Assembly (NCBI RefSeq): GCF_900129345.1
Contig: NZ_FQVK01000003.1
Location: 1-64,000 of the forward strand
Direction of reading: 5' to 3'
DNA: 64,000 nucleotides
Origin: Ruegeria intermedia
GTDB taxonomy: Bacteria; Pseudomonadota; Alphaproteobacteria; Rhodobacterales; Rhodobacteraceae
Below the pieces are notes generated by a model. That model did no database searches. It saw only the letters and a list, made by a program, of their open reading frames with translations, and had not been told where the DNA came from. This document shows, in pieces, positions 11,746 through 21,276 of this stretch. A program made the position numbers and the translations under genes. How positions within the stretch are numbered: position 1 is the stretch's first letter; each line of letters opens with the position of its first letter.

Positions 11746-13065
11746 TTGCCGAGGCGGGTACTGATCGTCGGATACGTGGTCCTGCTGGTGGCGCCGCTGG
11801 CCCTGGCGGGGATGCAGGGGCTTCCCCTCCGGTCCCTGTGGGATGAGCTTGCCACCGGCGCCGGTCTGGTTGCTTTGGCCATCCTGCTGGTCGAGTTCCT
11901 GTTGTCGGGCCGCTTTCGTCTGATCTCGCGTCGGATCGGCATGGATGTGACGATGCGTTGGCATCGGGTCCTGGCGCGCGTGGCCCTGGTGTTGGCCCTG
12001 ATCCATCCCTTTCTGTATCAAGGCGCGCGCAACCCGCCCTATCCCTGGGACACCACCCGCCAGCTGACCCTGAACTGGGAGCCCGAGGCGATCCTGCCCG
12101 GCGCTGTCGCCTGGATGTTGCTGCCGGTCTTGGTGGGGTTGGCCCTGTCGCGGTCGGATCTGGGAAAAAAATACCAGAACTGGCGGTTGGGGCACGGATT
12201 GATGGCCCTGACCATTGCGGGTTTCGCCATCTGGCACGCGCTTCTGGCGGGCCGGTACAGCGCTGACCCGGTTCTGACCGGCTTCTGGCTGGCATCGGGG
12301 GCGGTTGCCGGTGCGTGCATGCTGCGGGTCTATCTTCTGGCGCCGCTGGCCCGGTTGCGCCGACCATGGCGCGTGACACGCGTCGGGCCGATTGCGGAAC
12401 GCACCTGGGAACTGGTGCTGGCGCCGGACGGCCATGACGGGCTGAAATTCCAGGCCGGACAATTTGCCTGGCTGCAGGTCGGGCAGGGCCCGTTTTCAGT
12501 GAACGACAACCCGTTTTCCATCGCCTCGGCGCCTTCGGAGGGCCCCGAGATACGGTTTGTCATCAAGGAACTGGGCGACTTCACCCGCAGCTTGGGGCGG
12601 ATTCCGATCGGTGCACCGGCCTATTTGGATGGTCCGTTCGGGCATCTGACCCCGGTCGAGCGTGACGCACCGGGCATGGCGCTGATCGCCGGGGGCGTCG
12701 GGATCGCCCCCATGCTGAGCATTCTGGACGAGTTGCGCGCGCAGGGCGATCCGCGCCCGGTGACGCTGATCTATGGCAACAGGTCGGCGGCACAGATCGT
12801 CGATTCTGACAGGCTTGCCGCGATGGAACGACGCGGGCATCTGCGCCTGGTTCACGTGGTTTCGGAACCGGCCGAGGACTGGACCGGTGAGGTTGGGGTG
12901 ATCGACCGGCCTCTGTTGCGCCGTTTGTTCGACGATGAGGCGCGCCGAAGCTGGTTGTTCGTCCTGTGCGGCCCGCCCGGAATGCTGACTTCGGTACAGC
13001 AGGACCTGACTGCGCTGGGCGTACCCCGGCCCCGGATTCTGTGTGAATCCTTCGTCTATGATTGA
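11746..13065 (+). CDS. Ferric-reductase-like transmembrane flavoprotein, NAD(P)H-dependent
   Basis: 439 residues. The N-terminal ~210 form about six membrane helices with histidines in paired helices (for example RWHRVLAR, ALIHPF, RLGHGL, IWHALL), the pattern of a haem-binding ferric-reductase-like domain. The C-terminal ~230 form a ferredoxin-NADP reductase module: FAD site NDNPFSIAS, nicotinamide site AGGVGIAPM, and LCGPPGML near the end. It should move electrons from cytosolic NAD(P)H to haem in the membrane; the acceptor is unknown. The start appears to be TTG, with AGGGGAG 9 bases upstream. The 3' end overlaps the convergent EI24-like gene by 10 bases. Confidence 0.82.
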   Translation: MPRRVLIVGYVVLLVAPLALAGMQGLPLRSLWDELATGAGLVALAILLVEFLLSGRFRLISRRIGMDVTMRWHRVLARVALVLALIHPFLYQGARNPPYPWDTTRQLTLNWEPEAILPGAVAWMLLPVLVGLALSRSDLGKKYQNWRLGHGLMALTIAGFAIWHALLAGRYSADPVLTGFWLASGAVAGACMLRVYLLAPLARLRRPWRVTRVGPIAERTWELVLAPDGHDGLKFQAGQFAWLQVGQGPFSVNDNPFSIASAPSEGPEIRFVIKELGDFTRSLGRIPIGAPAYLDGPFGHLTPVERDAPGMALIAGGVGIAPMLSILDELRAQGDPRPVTLIYGNRSAAQIVDSDRLAAMERRGHLRLVHVVSEPAEDWTGEVGVIDRPLLRRLFDDEARRSWLFVLCGPPGMLTSVQQDLTALGVPRPRILCESFVYD

Positions 13066-13781
13066 CGGGCTGCCTCGGGCCGGCCGTTCAGCGCGTGGAA
13101 GATATGGGTGAATGTGGCCGCTCCGAGGATCGGAATCACGAGGTTGACCAGCGGAAAGGTCAGCGGGATGGCCATCAACGTGCCGGCGATCCAGATGGTC
13201 GAGGCATGCCGTGCGCGCAACCGGCGCGCCCCGTCCCGGCCGACCCGGCGCATGGCGGCCAGCGTGAAATACTCGCGCCCCAGAAGAAAACCGTTCATGC
13301 CCCAGAAGATGAACGGCATGAGCGGCGGGAACAGGGCATAAAGCACCAGGGCCAGCAGGTTCGCGACGATCAGAACGCCCAGGAACCCCAGCGAATCCAG
13401 AACCGCGTCTGCGATCGGAATGCGGGGGACGGGCGGAAGGGCCGGATAGTGCTTGTCCTCGACGGCCTGGGCGACCTCGTCCAGGAACATCGAGGTGATC
13501 GCCGAAGCCACCGGAATCATCAGAAAGACCGGAAGGATCAGCACCAGCACGATGCCGGAGTAGTTGAGGACATCGTTCAGCCAGGGAACGGCCCCGACAA
13601 ATGGCAGCGAAATATCAGAGCCCGACACGACGTTGATCAGCCAGATGGCCCCGGCGCAGGCCACGACCAGCAACAGGATCGTCAGGCCGATGCCGCGCAT
13701 CAGGACCTTGCGGAACCGGGGGTCTCCGATCTGGCCGAGGGCGGCGAAAAAGGCGTTGAGAACGATCACTCGGACACCCAT
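13056..13781 (-). CDS. EI24/CysZ-like membrane protein
   Basis: 241-residue polytopic protein with four or more hydrophobic segments, similar in organisation to the EI24 domain family that includes the sulfate transporter CysZ. Sulfate uptake is not shown here: no cys gene is nearby, so function is unassigned. The ATG lies inside the 3' end of the upstream nitroreductase gene (16-base overlap), implying coupling. Confidence 0.7.
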   Translation of the reverse strand: MGVRVIVLNAFFAALGQIGDPRFRKVLMRGIGLTILLLVVACAGAIWLINVVSGSDISLPFVGAVPWLNDVLNYSGIVLVLILPVFLMIPVASAITSMFLDEVAQAVEDKHYPALPPVPRIPIADAVLDSLGFLGVLIVANLLALVLYALFPPLMPFIFWGMNGFLLGREYFTLAAMRRVGRDGARRLRARHASTIWIAGTLMAIPLTFPLVNLVIPILGAATFTHIFHALNGRPEAARQS

Positions 13782-14344
13782 TCGGTGATCGCGTCCACAT
13801 CCGGACGGGGGCGTTCGGGCGGAGCGGTGCTTTCGGTGGCGATGTGGATCAGCCCGGCAACCCGCTCGTTCGGCGCCAGGCCCAGACCGCGTTCGCAGAA
13901 TTCCCGGTCATGTGATTGCCAGCCCGACAGCCAGTTTGCGCCCCAACCGGCGGCCAGCGCCGCGTTCAGCAGGCCCAGACAGACCGCCCCGGCCGAATAG
14001 GTCTGTTCGATCGCCGGGATCTTTTCCGACGGATTCTGAACCTCGATCACGGCAACGGCAAGTTGCCCCATGTCGAACTGGCTGCGGGCTTTTGCGATCT
14101 CTTCGGGGCTTTTGCCCAGGGCGTTTCCACGCTCTTCGGTCAGCGCGGACAGGCGGGGCATGGCGCCTTTCTCCAGAACGATGAACCGCCACGGCTCCAA
14201 CTTGCCGTGGTCGGGGCAGCGGGCCGCCGCGGTCAGCAGCGGCATCAGTTGGTCGCGGCTCGGCGCGGGCGCAACCAGCGTCTTGGCCGGGCGAGAGCGG
14301 CGGGATTGCAGAAAGTCCAACGCGGCCGGGTTCTTCAGAGACAT
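13766..14344 (-). CDS. Nitroreductase family protein (YdjA-like)
   Basis: 192-residue flavoprotein of the compact nitroreductase class. Supporting features are the N-terminal SRRSRPAKTL (FMN phosphate-binding basic residues), AARCPDHGKLEPWRF and GWGANWLSGW. Such enzymes use FMN and NAD(P)H to reduce nitro or quinone compounds; the physiological substrate is unknown. The downstream EI24-like gene overlaps its stop. Confidence 0.87.
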   Translation of the reverse strand: MSLKNPAALDFLQSRRSRPAKTLVAPAPSRDQLMPLLTAAARCPDHGKLEPWRFIVLEKGAMPRLSALTEERGNALGKSPEEIAKARSQFDMGQLAVAVIEVQNPSEKIPAIEQTYSAGAVCLGLLNAALAAGWGANWLSGWQSHDREFCERGLGLAPNERVAGLIHIATESTAPPERPRPDVDAITEWVSE

Positions 14345-14463
14345 ATGTTAACCTTTTTCACATGGGCCATTGGTATTTCGGGCAGACAAGGCGGCATTTC
14401 AAGGGCAAACTCTCATCCCGAAAGACTCAGGCGCAATTCAATCGACCAAATGGAAGACGTTGC

Positions 14464-14739
14464 ATGGCCGGACCAAAGTTGAAACACCTGCCGGATCTGA
14501 GCCATCTGGCCAGGGAGGGGCAACGAATCGCCGTGCGCGCGACACCCAAGGCCGCGCGGGATCGCATGCAGGTGGATGGTTCGGTCATCCAGATCTGGGT
14601 CACGGCCCCGGCCGAGGATGGCAAGGCAAACAAGGCGGTGGCCCGAATTCTGGCCAAGGCGATGGGCGTCGCGCCCTCTCGACTGACCCTCGTGCAGGGG
14701 CAGACCGCGCGGGACAAGCTGTTCGCCTATGATCCTTGA
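14464..14739 (+). CDS. DUF167 (YggU) family protein
   Basis: 91 residues of the DUF167/YggU family, seen from IAVRATPKAARDRM and VTAPAEDGKANKAV. A small alpha/beta protein of unknown function. I start at MAGPKLKHL because GGAAGACG lies just upstream; the open frame extends another 34 codons but those residues are not family-like. The 3' end overlaps the opposite-strand 82-residue gene by 13 bases. Confidence 0.85.
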   Translation: MAGPKLKHLPDLSHLAREGQRIAVRATPKAARDRMQVDGSVIQIWVTAPAEDGKANKAVARILAKAMGVAPSRLTLVQGQTARDKLFAYDP

Positions 14740-14975
14740 TCGTCCGTCTCACGAATCTGATAGACCCCTTCGGGCAGGTCCAGCGCGGCGGCAAGGTCGC
14801 GCAACTGCCCGACCGACAGCGTGATCTTCTGGATGCGGTCGGTCCGTGGGTCCAGCTGTTCGATGGTGACGCATTCGGCAAAGCTGTTGATGACCACGTC
14901 TTCCTGCAGGGGCGGCGGGCCTTCGTCCACCAGGGTGATGACCGTCGAGTCGAATTCATGTTCAATCGAAAACAT
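14727..14975 (-). CDS. Conserved hypothetical protein (82 aa)
   Basis: 82-residue acidic protein beginning MFSIEHEFDSTVITLVDEG, without signal peptide or membrane segment. Composition and a clean start/stop between convergent genes make it a credible gene; I recognise it only as an uncharacterised small protein. It overlaps the 3' end of the DUF167 gene. Confidence 0.6.
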   Translation of the reverse strand: MFSIEHEFDSTVITLVDEGPPPLQEDVVINSFAECVTIEQLDPRTDRIQKITLSVGQLRDLAAALDLPEGVYQIRETDDQGS

Positions 14976-15092
14976 GATTCAACAGTGCCCGGCCCGATGA
15001 CCCAATGCAACCATCGATCGGTTCGCCCGCTGTGGCCTCTCGGGTTCGGCTGCGCTAGGCTTTCCGCCGGATCTGAGGGAAGGATATCGTGG

Positions 15093-15803
15093 ATGCGCCG
15101 CGTTTTTGTCTTGCTGCTGCTGGCCTTGTCCGGGTGCGGCGCCGCCGTCGAGCGCCACGTTCTGGTGCCGGCCGAGGCCTGGGCGCCGAGCTCTCCTGCC
15201 TTGCGGGACAAGGCCGAAACCTTTCGCCAGGTCAGCCGCGCGGTTGCAAGGGCTGCGGGCGCGGAATGCCGCCGGCAGACGAAGGGCCAGAATTGTGACT
15301 TCGTGATCCTTGTGGACCTTGGGCCGTTTTCCCAGCCCAACGCCTTTCAGACGCTGGACGAGCACGGCCGGCCGCTTGTGATTTTCAACCAAGGCATGAT
15401 CGGGTCGGCCCGCAACGGCGACGAGATGGCCTTTGTGATGGGCCACGAGGCCGCGCATCACATCATGGGCCATATCGCGCGCCAGATCGAAAACGCCAAG
15501 GAGGGTGCGCGCGTCTTTGGCGAGTTGGCCAAAGCCCAGGGCGAGGGGCCGGACGAGATCGAGCGCGCGCAACAACTGGGCGCCGAAGTGGGCATGCAGA
15601 GCTATGCCAAGGCGTTCGAGTTGGAAGCGGACATTTTGGGGACCGTCATCACCAACGAAGCGGGATACGATCCGCTGAAGGGAATGGCCTATTTCAGCCG
15701 CATCCCCGACCCGGGAGACCGTTTCCTGGCGTCGCACCCGCCCAATGCCAGACGGGTCGAGGTCGTGCTAAAGACCGCAGCCGATCTGGGGCTGGTGGAA
15801 TGA
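15093..15803 (+). CDS. M48-family metalloprotease lipoprotein
   Basis: 236 residues. A lipoprotein signal peptide ends at LSGC (Cys15). The zinc site is HEAAH at 118-122 with the third ligand Glu176 in ELEAD, the M48 pattern also seen in LoiP/YcaL and BepA. It is therefore expected at the periplasmic face of a membrane in protein quality control; the substrate is unknown. The C-terminus has the SHPPNARRVEVV segment common in this group. The stop overlaps the next gene's ATG. Confidence 0.88.
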   Translation: MRRVFVLLLLALSGCGAAVERHVLVPAEAWAPSSPALRDKAETFRQVSRAVARAAGAECRRQTKGQNCDFVILVDLGPFSQPNAFQTLDEHGRPLVIFNQGMIGSARNGDEMAFVMGHEAAHHIMGHIARQIENAKEGARVFGELAKAQGEGPDEIERAQQLGAEVGMQSYAKAFELEADILGTVITNEAGYDPLKGMAYFSRIPDPGDRFLASHPPNARRVEVVLKTAADLGLVE

Positions 15804-16168
15804 CGGAACTGACCCGCCTTGGCGTTGTTTTGACCGACCGGGGCTCGAAATATGCGGTTTCGGGCGCGTCGGTCGCAAGCCGTGACGACATCGATGCCGT
15901 GTTGCGGGCGTTGAAGGCTGACAAGCTGTATGCCAAGGCCACCCACAACACGTGGGCTGCTGTTCTGCCGACGGGTGCCCTCAAGGCCGATGATGGCGAA
16001 GCCGGAGCGGCCATGGTCATCCTGCGCATGATGCAGCGGGCGGGGCTGGAGAACCACGTGATCATCGTCACGCGCTGGTATGGCGGAAAGAAATTGGGTG
16101 GCGACAGGTTCCGGCGGGTTCAGGATGCGACGCGGGCCTATCTGGACCGTCTTGGGGCGACCGCTTGA
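15800..16168 (+). CDS. IMPACT/YigZ (UPF0029) family protein
   Basis: 122 residues corresponding to the IMPACT N-terminal domain alone, without the usual YigZ C-terminal domain. Signature elements: ATHNTWAA, DDGEAGAAM and VTRWYGGKKLGGDRF. Family members have been linked to translation control in eukaryotes; the bacterial role is unclear. ATGA overlap with the M48 gene implies coupled translation. Confidence 0.75.
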   Translation: MTELTRLGVVLTDRGSKYAVSGASVASRDDIDAVLRALKADKLYAKATHNTWAAVLPTGALKADDGEAGAAMVILRMMQRAGLENHVIIVTRWYGGKKLGGDRFRRVQDATRAYLDRLGATA

Positions 16169-16237
16169 CCTGTATCAAGGGCCGCGCGGCGCATTTGCCG
16201 TATCGTCTAGGCCATCGGTATCAGGAAAGGCCGGGCC

Positions 16238-16507
16238 ATGACACCCAAAGCGACGCTGAAGCGACATGCGGATTTGTTGGACCGGATGGCGGATCAGGTG
16301 GGCGTCGACCTGCAGCAAGCCGCGATTTCGGGCGCAGTTTCACTTGACCAGTTGTCAGATGCTGTGTTGCGGTGCGCCGAATGTCCGGACCCGGCCTGTT
16401 GCGCGCGCGGTCTGGCCGGCGAGGGGTTCGGGGGCAAGCCGCCGGAATTCTGCAGAAACCGCGAGATGCTTGGTCGTTTGCGTCGGATTTCTCGGGGGCA
16501 GTCATGA
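16238..16507 (+). CDS. DUF6455 family cysteine-rich protein, copy 1
   Basis: 89 residues, mostly helical, ending in a cysteine-rich block: RCAECPDPACC then PEFCRN. The family is small and of unknown function in Rhodobacterales; cysteine spacing suggests metal or Fe-S binding but that is inference. First of three tandem paralogues; the next gene's ATG overlaps its stop. Confidence 0.75.
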   Translation: MTPKATLKRHADLLDRMADQVGVDLQQAAISGAVSLDQLSDAVLRCAECPDPACCARGLAGEGFGGKPPEFCRNREMLGRLRRISRGQS

Positions 16508-16773
16508 AGGTTCTGGGAGACACCGCGCGCCATCTGCGCCTTGTGCTGAAAATGGGGCGCGTCACCCGCACGGATCTGCTCGGTGCCTACCGGTCGGGTG
16601 GTCTGACGCAGCGGGATTGGGCACAAGCGGTTCAGCGCTGCCGCAGCTGCGGACGGGCAGAGATGTGCCGAGATTGGCTGTCAGGCGCGAAGATCGGGGC
16701 GCGGGTACCTTTCGCCTGTCCCAATCTCGGGCTGTTTCATCGAATTCGTGCAGAGACGGGTCAGGAGTCGTGA
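16504..16773 (+). CDS. DUF6455 family cysteine-rich protein, copy 2
   Basis: 89 residues with the same plan as the preceding gene: N-terminal helix, LTQRDWAQAVQRC, then CRSCGRAEMC and a later PFACPN. Starts at the ATG of an ATGA overlap and ends in a TGATG overlap with copy 3, so the three are almost certainly one translationally coupled unit. Confidence 0.75.
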   Translation: MKVLGDTARHLRLVLKMGRVTRTDLLGAYRSGGLTQRDWAQAVQRCRSCGRAEMCRDWLSGAKIGARVPFACPNLGLFHRIRAETGQES

Positions 16774-17030
16774 TGCGGCACATACAACTGGGAGATATCG
16801 AAAAACACTTCTGGCTTGCCCGCTCTGTTGCCCGTCGCATGGGTGTTTCGCTGACCGAAGCCATGGCCGACGGGCGTCTGAGCCACCAGGCCTATGCCGA
16901 GATCGTCACCCGATGCAGGGCGGCCGACTGCAGCGAAGGCTGCGTCCTGTGGCTGGCCGAGCAACAGCACGAAATGACGCCCGAGCCGCCTTGTTGCGCG
17001 ATTGCGGATGCTCTGAGGCAATTGCGCTGA
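16773..17030 (+). CDS. DUF6455 family cysteine-rich protein, copy 3
   Basis: 85 residues, third tandem paralogue: LSHQAYAEIVTRC, then CRAADCSEGC and PPCCAI. Relative to copies 1 and 2 the first cysteine pair is spaced differently. Its stop lies 4 bases before the convergent CDGSH gene. Confidence 0.72.
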   Translation: MRHIQLGDIEKHFWLARSVARRMGVSLTEAMADGRLSHQAYAEIVTRCRAADCSEGCVLWLAEQQHEMTPEPPCCAIADALRQLR

Positions 17031-17034
17031 GCGG

Positions 17035-17277
17035 CTAGAGCCGGGAATGCGTGCCGTCGCAAACCGGAGGGTTTCGGGTTTGCTTGCATCCACAAAAAAA
17101 GACCTTCCGCGTCGCTTCAGCCTTGTATGAGACGGGTTCGATTCCGGTGCCCTTGTGTGAACCGTCACACAGTGGCTGACGCTTGGACCGCCCGCACCGG
17201 CACCAGAAATCGGTTTTTCCTTCGATCACCTCGACTGGATAGGGGGCCTTGCGGGCGATCATCGGTGGTTCAGCCAT
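17035..17277 (-). CDS. CDGSH iron-sulfur domain protein (double motif)
   Basis: 80 residues with two complete CDGSH motifs, each a 3Cys-1His ligand set for a [2Fe-2S] cluster: C26, C28, C37, H41 and C62, C64, C73, H77. Tandem-motif bacterial CDGSH proteins are soluble, unlike mitochondrial mitoNEET. Roles proposed for the family include electron transfer and cluster donation. Convergent with the DUF6455 cluster. Confidence 0.92.
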   Translation of the reverse strand: MAEPPMIARKAPYPVEVIEGKTDFWCRCGRSKRQPLCDGSHKGTGIEPVSYKAEATRKVFFCGCKQTRNPPVCDGTHSRL

Positions 17278-17497
17278 CTTGCTTGTCCTTTCAGGGAAAA
17301 ATCCTCAATTGGTTCGGGTTGCGCAGCATCCTGACGGATTGCCTTTGCCTGGGCAAGAAATGGGGCACACGGCATGGATTCGCCTTGGTTCACGACCGTG
17401 TGATCCAAAATGTTGCCACGCAGCCATATTGCCCGTATTCTGGATGCGGTCCCGAAAAGTTGGGCAATATCAGAAAAGTATTGAAGGATTGATGGAC

Positions 17498-17686
17498 ATG
17501 AAACTGAAATTCGCTGCCGCAGCCGCATTTGGCTTGATCCTGACCGCCTGCGGTCAGCAGGAAGAACCCACTCCGGTCTACGTCCAGCCCGATTACGACA
17601 AATACGGCACGCCCAGCTGCTCGGCCGGATACGAGCTGGCAACCACGGAAGCAGGCCAGACCGTCTGCAACCCGGTCAGCCAGTGA
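17498..17686 (+). CDS. Small lipoprotein
   Basis: 62-residue protein starting MKLKF with a lipoprotein signal peptide ending LTAC; the mature part is short, with two more cysteines (PSCSAG and TVCNP) that could form a disulfide. Start chosen at 17498 because GAAGGA sits 9 bases away; an in-frame ATG two codons upstream is too close. A strong intrinsic terminator follows. Confidence 0.7.
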   Translation: MKLKFAAAAAFGLILTACGQQEEPTPVYVQPDYDKYGTPSCSAGYELATTEAGQTVCNPVSQ

Positions 17687-17709
17687 GGCTTTGCCAATTT
17701 TGACTTTCG

Positions 17710-17739
17710 CAGGCGGTCCCTCTGGGGCCGCCTGTTTTT
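17710..17739 (+). terminator. Rho-independent terminator
   Basis: Eleven-base-pair stem CAGGCGGTCCC (17710-17720) with GGGGCCGCCTG (17724-17734), loop TCT, then TTTTT. It ends the small-lipoprotein transcript. Confidence 0.88.
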
Positions 17740-17752
17740 CGTGGGCTGTGCC

Positions 17753-19144
17753 TCAGCGCAGCAACTTCCCCCACAGGTCGTATTCCCCGGCTTCGTCCAC
17801 CTGAACCGTGACGATGTCGCCGGGACGAAGTGTCTCGAAATCGTCGTCGATGAACAGGTTTCCGTCGATCTCCGGCGCGTCGGCCTTGGTGCGGCAGATG
17901 GCGGCGTCCTCGTCCACCTGATCCACGATCACCTCGATCGTCTGGCCCACCTTGGCGGCCAGCTTCGCCTCGGAGATCGCCTGCGCCTTTTCCATGAAGC
18001 GTTCCCAGCGCTCCTGCTTGACCTCTTCGGGGACGTGATCGGGCAGGTCGTTCGAGCGGGCGCCATCGACGTTTTCGTATTTGAAACAGCCCACCCGATC
18101 CAGCTGCGCCTCGTCCATCCAGTCCAGCAGCGTCTGGAACTCGGCCTCGGTCTCGCCGGGGTAGCCCACGATGAAGGTCGAACGCAGGGTGATGTCGGGG
18201 CAGATCTCGCGCCAGGCGGCGATCTCGTCCAGCGTTTTCGCCGCTGCCGCGGGGCGCGCCATGCGTTTCAGAACGTCGGGGTGGGCGTGCTGGAAGGGGA
18301 TGTCGAGATAGGGCAGCAGGTTGCAGCCCGCATCCGCCATCAGCGGGATCAACTCGCGCACATGCGGATAGGGATAGACGTAATGCAGCCGCACCCAGGC
18401 CTCCATCTGGCCCAGCTCGCGCGCCAGGTCGGTGATGTGGCTGCGCACCTCGCGGTCTTTCCACGGGTTCAAGTCATATTTGCGGTCCAGCCCATAGGCC
18501 GAGGTGTCCTGGCTGATGACCAGCAATTCGCGCACGCCGTTTTCCACCAGCTTTTCCGCCTCGCGTAGCACGGCGTGGGCGGGGCGGCTGGCCAGCTTGC
18601 CGCGCATGTCGGGGATGATGCAAAATCGGCACTTGTGATTGCAGCCCTCGGAAATCTTCAGATAGCTGAAGTGGCGCGGGGTCAGCTTGACGCCTGAAGC
18701 CGGCAGAAGATCGACGAAAGGGTTCGGGTCGGGCGGCACCGCGCTGTGCACGGCGTCCAACACCTGTTCGTATTGATGCGGGCCGGTCACGGCCAGGATG
18801 CGCGGGTGGTGTTCGCGGATATAGTCCGGCTCGGCCCCCAGGCAGCCGGTGACGATCACCTTGCCATTCTCCACCAGCGCCTCGCCGATCGCCTCGAGGC
18901 TTTCGGCCTTGGCGCTGTCGAGAAACCCGCAGGTATTCACGATCACCGCGTCGGCGCCGGCATAGTCGGGCGAGATGCCATAGCCCTCGGCCCGCAGGCG
19001 GGTCAGGATGCGCTCGCTGTCCACCAGCGCCTTGGGGCAACCCAGCGAGACCATGCCGATGGTCGGCTGATCGGCGCGGGGCGCGTCTGAGATGCGGGCG
19101 GCGGGCGCCAGGTCGGGGCGGAGGTTGGGTGGGTTGGTGCTCAT
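17753..19144 (-). CDS. rimO: Ribosomal protein uS12 methylthiotransferase
   Basis: 463-residue radical-SAM enzyme that methylthiolates the conserved aspartate of ribosomal protein S12. N-terminal MTTase-domain cysteines C36, C72 and C101 bind the auxiliary cluster; the radical-SAM motif CNHKCRFC is at 168-175; a TRAM domain ends the protein. [12 protein letters not shown] separates RimO from MiaB. Start MSTNPPN chosen over a long unlikely upstream extension. Divergent from the AsmA gene. Confidence 0.95.
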   Translation of the reverse strand: MSTNPPNLRPDLAPAARISDAPRADQPTIGMVSLGCPKALVDSERILTRLRAEGYGISPDYAGADAVIVNTCGFLDSAKAESLEAIGEALVENGKVIVTGCLGAEPDYIREHHPRILAVTGPHQYEQVLDAVHSAVPPDPNPFVDLLPASGVKLTPRHFSYLKISEGCNHKCRFCIIPDMRGKLASRPAHAVLREAEKLVENGVRELLVISQDTSAYGLDRKYDLNPWKDREVRSHITDLARELGQMEAWVRLHYVYPYPHVRELIPLMADAGCNLLPYLDIPFQHAHPDVLKRMARPAAAAKTLDEIAAWREICPDITLRSTFIVGYPGETEAEFQTLLDWMDEAQLDRVGCFKYENVDGARSNDLPDHVPEEVKQERWERFMEKAQAISEAKLAAKVGQTIEVIVDQVDEDAAICRTKADAPEIDGNLFIDDDFETLRPGDIVTVQVDEAGEYDLWGKLLR

Positions 19145-19238
19145 GGCGCGGCATATAGTGGGGAAATCTTCCCCTTGCAAATCCCACGCGTCGGGCAGAC
19201 ATGGTTCAGGCAAAGGGCAACAGGGGTTCCAAGAAACC

Positions 19239-21230
19239 ATGAAGTGGCTGTTTCGCATTCTTTTCATTCTGTTGGCCGCCATCGGATTGACCATCGGGGC
19301 ATTGCTGATGATGCCGGGCGACAAGCTTGGCGCGATCCTGGAGGAGCAGGTCAAGGCCCAGACCGGGCGCGACCTTGCGCTTGAGGGCGACGTACGGATT
19401 TCATTCTGGCCCGTTCTGGGCCTGGAGACTGGACCGGTGCGATTTGCGAATGCCCCCTGGGCCGGACCCGAGCCGATGCTCAGCGCGTCCAGTCTGGAGG
19501 TGGGCGTTGATGCCTCGGCCCTTCTGGGTGGCGAGGTACGGATCGGTCGTGTTTTGGCGCGCGACCCGGTCCTGCGGCTGGAATTGTCCGATGGGCGCGG
19601 AAACTGGGAACTGGCACCCCGCCAACAGGCTGCGCCAGCCCAGGCCGCCTTGCCGCCCGACGGGCCGAAACCCGCATCGCAGCCCAGTTCCGTGACGCTG
19701 GACAAGCTGGAGCTGACCAATGCCCGGCTGATCTATGTCGAAGACGGCGCGGTTCGCATGGATTTCGCGAATGTGGATCTGTCGGCCAGCTGGCCCGACA
19801 TTTCCGAGCCGATGCGGATGGACGCGGAAATGCCCGTGCCGGGTGGCGCGGTCGCGGTGTCGTTGAGCATATCGGACCTGCCGGCCTTTTCTTCAGGTCA
19901 GGCGACGCCGCTGGCGCTGGATCTGAGCGCCCCCGGCGGCCAGGTGAACTTTGACGGGCGCGTCAATCTGGCCGGGGAAATGGACGGGCGCACCCGGGTC
20001 ACGACGACCGATACTCACAAGATGCTGGCCGCTTTTGGCCAGGCCGGTGTGACCGTACCCCTGGGCCTGGGCCGGGTGGCCGACGTGAGCGGACTGATGA
20101 CCTATACCCGCGACGGGCGCATCGCGCTGCGCGACGTGCAGGTCGCGCTTGATCAGAACCATATCGCGGGCGATGCAGACATCCTTGTCGCCGCCACGCC
20201 GCAGATCACCGCAAACCTGACGGCCGGCCATCTGGATCTGTCGCGTGTCGCGGATGCGGATGCTGGTGCGCAGACCCGGCACCGACCCAATAGCGATGCT
20301 TCGAACGCCGGATCGTCACCACGGGGCGACGACGGATGGTCAAAGCAGCCGATCGACGCATCGGTTCTTGGCCTGGCCAATGGGCAGATCCGCCTGAGGG
20401 CCGAGTCGATCGCGGTTCCCGGGCTCGAGTTCGGCGCAAGCGACCTGACGCTCGGCCTCGACCGGTCGCGTGCGGTCCTGCAGATGAACCCGGCCACGCT
20501 GTTCGCGGGACAACTGACCGGGCAGGTGGTCGCCAACAACCGCAACGGATTGTCGGTCGGCGGCAAGCTGGCGGCGCAGGGGGTCGACCTGCAGCAGGCT
20601 TTGACGGCGCTGGCGGGGGTCGAACGGTTGTCGGGCAAGGCGGCGCTGGACCTGGAATTCCTCGGTGAAGGTCAGAGCGAAGACCAGATCATGCGCTCGG
20701 TCAGTGGCAAGGGCAGCCTGAAGGTGGGCAAAGGGGTCATCTCGGGGATCGACCTTGACCGTCTGATGGGGCGTGGCGATGGCGTGGGCGGGACGACGGT
20801 GTTCAACAGCCTGACGGCCTCATTCGTGATCCGCGACGGTAACCTCAGAAACGATGACCTGCTGATGCAGCTGGACAATTTCCGCGCGGACGGGTCTGGC
20901 CGAATCGGACTGGGGCGGCGGGATATCGACTATGTGTTCACGCCGGTGGCCCTGCGCGCCAATTCAGGCGAGGGGCTGGCCGTTCCCGTGCGGATCCAGG
21001 GCCCGTGGAGCAACCCGTCGATCAGACCGGATCTGAGCAAGGTGATCGAGGCGGCCACTGGCGAAGAGCTGAAAGAGCTGGAACAGGACGCCAAGCAGAA
21101 GGTTCTGAAGAAAGTCGGTGAAGAGCTGGATACGACCATCACCGACAGCGACCAGATCGAAGATGCGGTCAAGAAAAAGCTTGAAGAAGAGGCCGTGAAA
21201 GGCCTGCTGAAACTTCTGGGGAACAACTGA
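19239..21230 (+). CDS. AsmA family protein
   Basis: 663 residues: N-terminal inner-membrane anchor (about 3-24), then a long beta-rich periplasmic domain with AsmA N-terminal features, and the C-terminal AsmA_2 region with [20 protein letters not shown]. The family is implicated in phospholipid transport between membranes and outer-membrane biogenesis. The C-terminal ~60 residues are highly charged and probably coiled ([18 protein letters not shown]). Start ATG at 19239 begins the signal anchor. Confidence 0.88.
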   Translation: MKWLFRILFILLAAIGLTIGALLMMPGDKLGAILEEQVKAQTGRDLALEGDVRISFWPVLGLETGPVRFANAPWAGPEPMLSASSLEVGVDASALLGGEVRIGRVLARDPVLRLELSDGRGNWELAPRQQAAPAQAALPPDGPKPASQPSSVTLDKLELTNARLIYVEDGAVRMDFANVDLSASWPDISEPMRMDAEMPVPGGAVAVSLSISDLPAFSSGQATPLALDLSAPGGQVNFDGRVNLAGEMDGRTRVTTTDTHKMLAAFGQAGVTVPLGLGRVADVSGLMTYTRDGRIALRDVQVALDQNHIAGDADILVAATPQITANLTAGHLDLSRVADADAGAQTRHRPNSDASNAGSSPRGDDGWSKQPIDASVLGLANGQIRLRAESIAVPGLEFGASDLTLGLDRSRAVLQMNPATLFAGQLTGQVVANNRNGLSVGGKLAAQGVDLQQALTALAGVERLSGKAALDLEFLGEGQSEDQIMRSVSGKGSLKVGKGVISGIDLDRLMGRGDGVGGTTVFNSLTASFVIRDGNLRNDDLLMQLDNFRADGSGRIGLGRRDIDYVFTPVALRANSGEGLAVPVRIQGPWSNPSIRPDLSKVIEAATGEELKELEQDAKQKVLKKVGEELDTTITDSDQIEDAVKKKLEEEAVKGLLKLLGNN

Positions 21231-21240
21231 TCCCGGGCAA

Positions 21241-21272
21241 AAGGGGGGGGTGCCGACGGCGGCACCCCCTTC
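21241..21272. terminator. Hairpin between convergent AsmA and phosphomannomutase genes
   Basis: Stem GGGGGTGCCG (21246-21255) with CGGCACCCCC (21260-21269), loop ACGG. On the minus strand the arm is followed by Cs and then TTTT, so it best serves the phosphomannomutase operon; on the plus strand no T tract follows. Confidence 0.65.
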
Positions 21273-21276
21273 GCCG

